From: Bacillota bacterium
Lineage (GTDB): Bacteria > Bacillota_A > Clostridia > Tissierellales > Peptoniphilaceae
Direction of reading: 5' to 3'
DNA: 14,810 nucleotides
Assembly: GCA_023418535.1 (NCBI GenBank)
Contig: JAEZZN010000119.1
Span: 1-14,810, forward strand
A program made the translations under genes and the position numbers. The notes below the pieces were generated by a model. It did not search any database, was not told where the DNA came from, and saw nothing but the letters and a program-made list of their open reading frames with translations. Positions 14,527 to 14,810 of the stretch are shown piece by piece (within the stretch, counting starts at the first letter, position 1; every line of letters starts with the position of its first letter).

Positions 14527-14810
14527 TTATGAATTTTGACAATCTGGGCAAAGTCCGGAAAATTCAAAAGTATGACCGGTTATCTTAAATCCTGTTTGTT
14601 CTTCTATTTTCTTTTCAATTTCATGAACTGGACAATGATCTAAATCTATTGTCTTACCACAGTTTGTACAAATGATTTGATGGATATGATTTTCATTATT
14701 TAGCTGATAGTAAGCAACACCATCTTGACCAACACTTTTCAAAACAATATCCGCATCTGTAAATGTAGCCAAATTTCTATAAATAGATGAAATTTTAATT
14801 TTATCATTTT
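14527..14810 (-). CDS. Fur-family metal- or peroxide-responsive regulator, 3' part
   Basis: The gene enters from the right edge on the minus strand; about 93 C-terminal residues are visible and the N-terminal helices are missing. The frame continues without a stop to the edge (NDKIKISSIYRNLATFTDAD), so the TTG at 14772 is an internal Leu. The visible part holds the recognition-helix end (ISSIYRNLATF, compare ATVYRNL in the family), the DGVAYYQL strand, the metal-site HIHQIICTNCGK, and HTFEFSGLCPDC. The CxxC pairs (CTNC and CPDC) match the structural zinc site of Fur/Zur/PerR proteins. The metal or signal cannot be decided here: Fur, Zur and PerR all remain possible. Convergent with the upstream block. 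Confidence 0.88.
   Translation of the reverse strand, partial: NDKIKISSIYRNLATFTDADIVLKSVGQDGVAYYQLNNENHIHQIICTNCGKTIDLDHCPVHEIEKKIEEQTGFKITGHTFEFSGLCPDCQNS

Overview
The window is AT-rich chromosomal DNA of a low-GC Gram-positive bacterium (Firmicutes). The gene order ylxM-ffh-rpsP-khpA-rimM-trmD-rplS-rbgA-rnhB-yraN-dprA-topA is a classic Firmicutes backbone. Heavy AGA use for arginine, AGGAGG-type ribosome binding sites, an HPr with both His15 and Ser46, and very high AT content would suit an anaerobic coccus of the Peptoniphilaceae/Tissierellia type (Helcococcus, Parvimonas, Finegoldia relatives). That placement is inference from style and gene order, not from a marker comparison.

Left edge (1-1346), accessory: the 3' part of a papain-like cysteine peptidase gene resembling staphopain (Cys, His and Asn of the active site all visible) is followed 13 bases later by a small lipoprotein gene of unknown function. 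Immediately after lies a decayed second copy of the same pair. Its peptidase part starts one codon before the catalytic Cys and stops mid-domain, and is joined directly to the C-terminal third of a second lipoprotein gene. This region is the least ordinary part of the window.

Middle (1347-10642), housekeeping: a hairpin and a strong extended -10 promoter precede a tight translation and protein-targeting operon (ylxM, ffh, rpsP, khpA, rimM, trmD, rplS) that ends in an intrinsic terminator. Ribosome maturation GTPase rbgA, RNase HII (rnhB), a YraN-family protein, dprA and topoisomerase I (topA) follow on the same strand, many with overlapping or nearly overlapping ends. Ribosomal protein S16 carries an unusual charged tail of about 65 residues.

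Right part (10643-14366), sugar uptake control: a LacI-family regulator, very likely CcpA, is directly followed by ptsH (HPr) and ptsI (enzyme I). The carbon catabolite regulator is thus encoded beside its phosphoprotein co-regulator. A perfect hairpin with a short T run lies between ptsH and ptsI and may make HPr more abundant than enzyme I. An unrecognised 210-residue gene overlaps the end of ptsI. Convergent terminators separate this block from a minus-strand Fur-family regulator gene that runs off the right edge.

No tRNA, rRNA, CRISPR array, insertion sequence or riboswitch was seen. The longest stretch without a gene is the 224 bases at 1347-1570, which holds a hairpin and a promoter.
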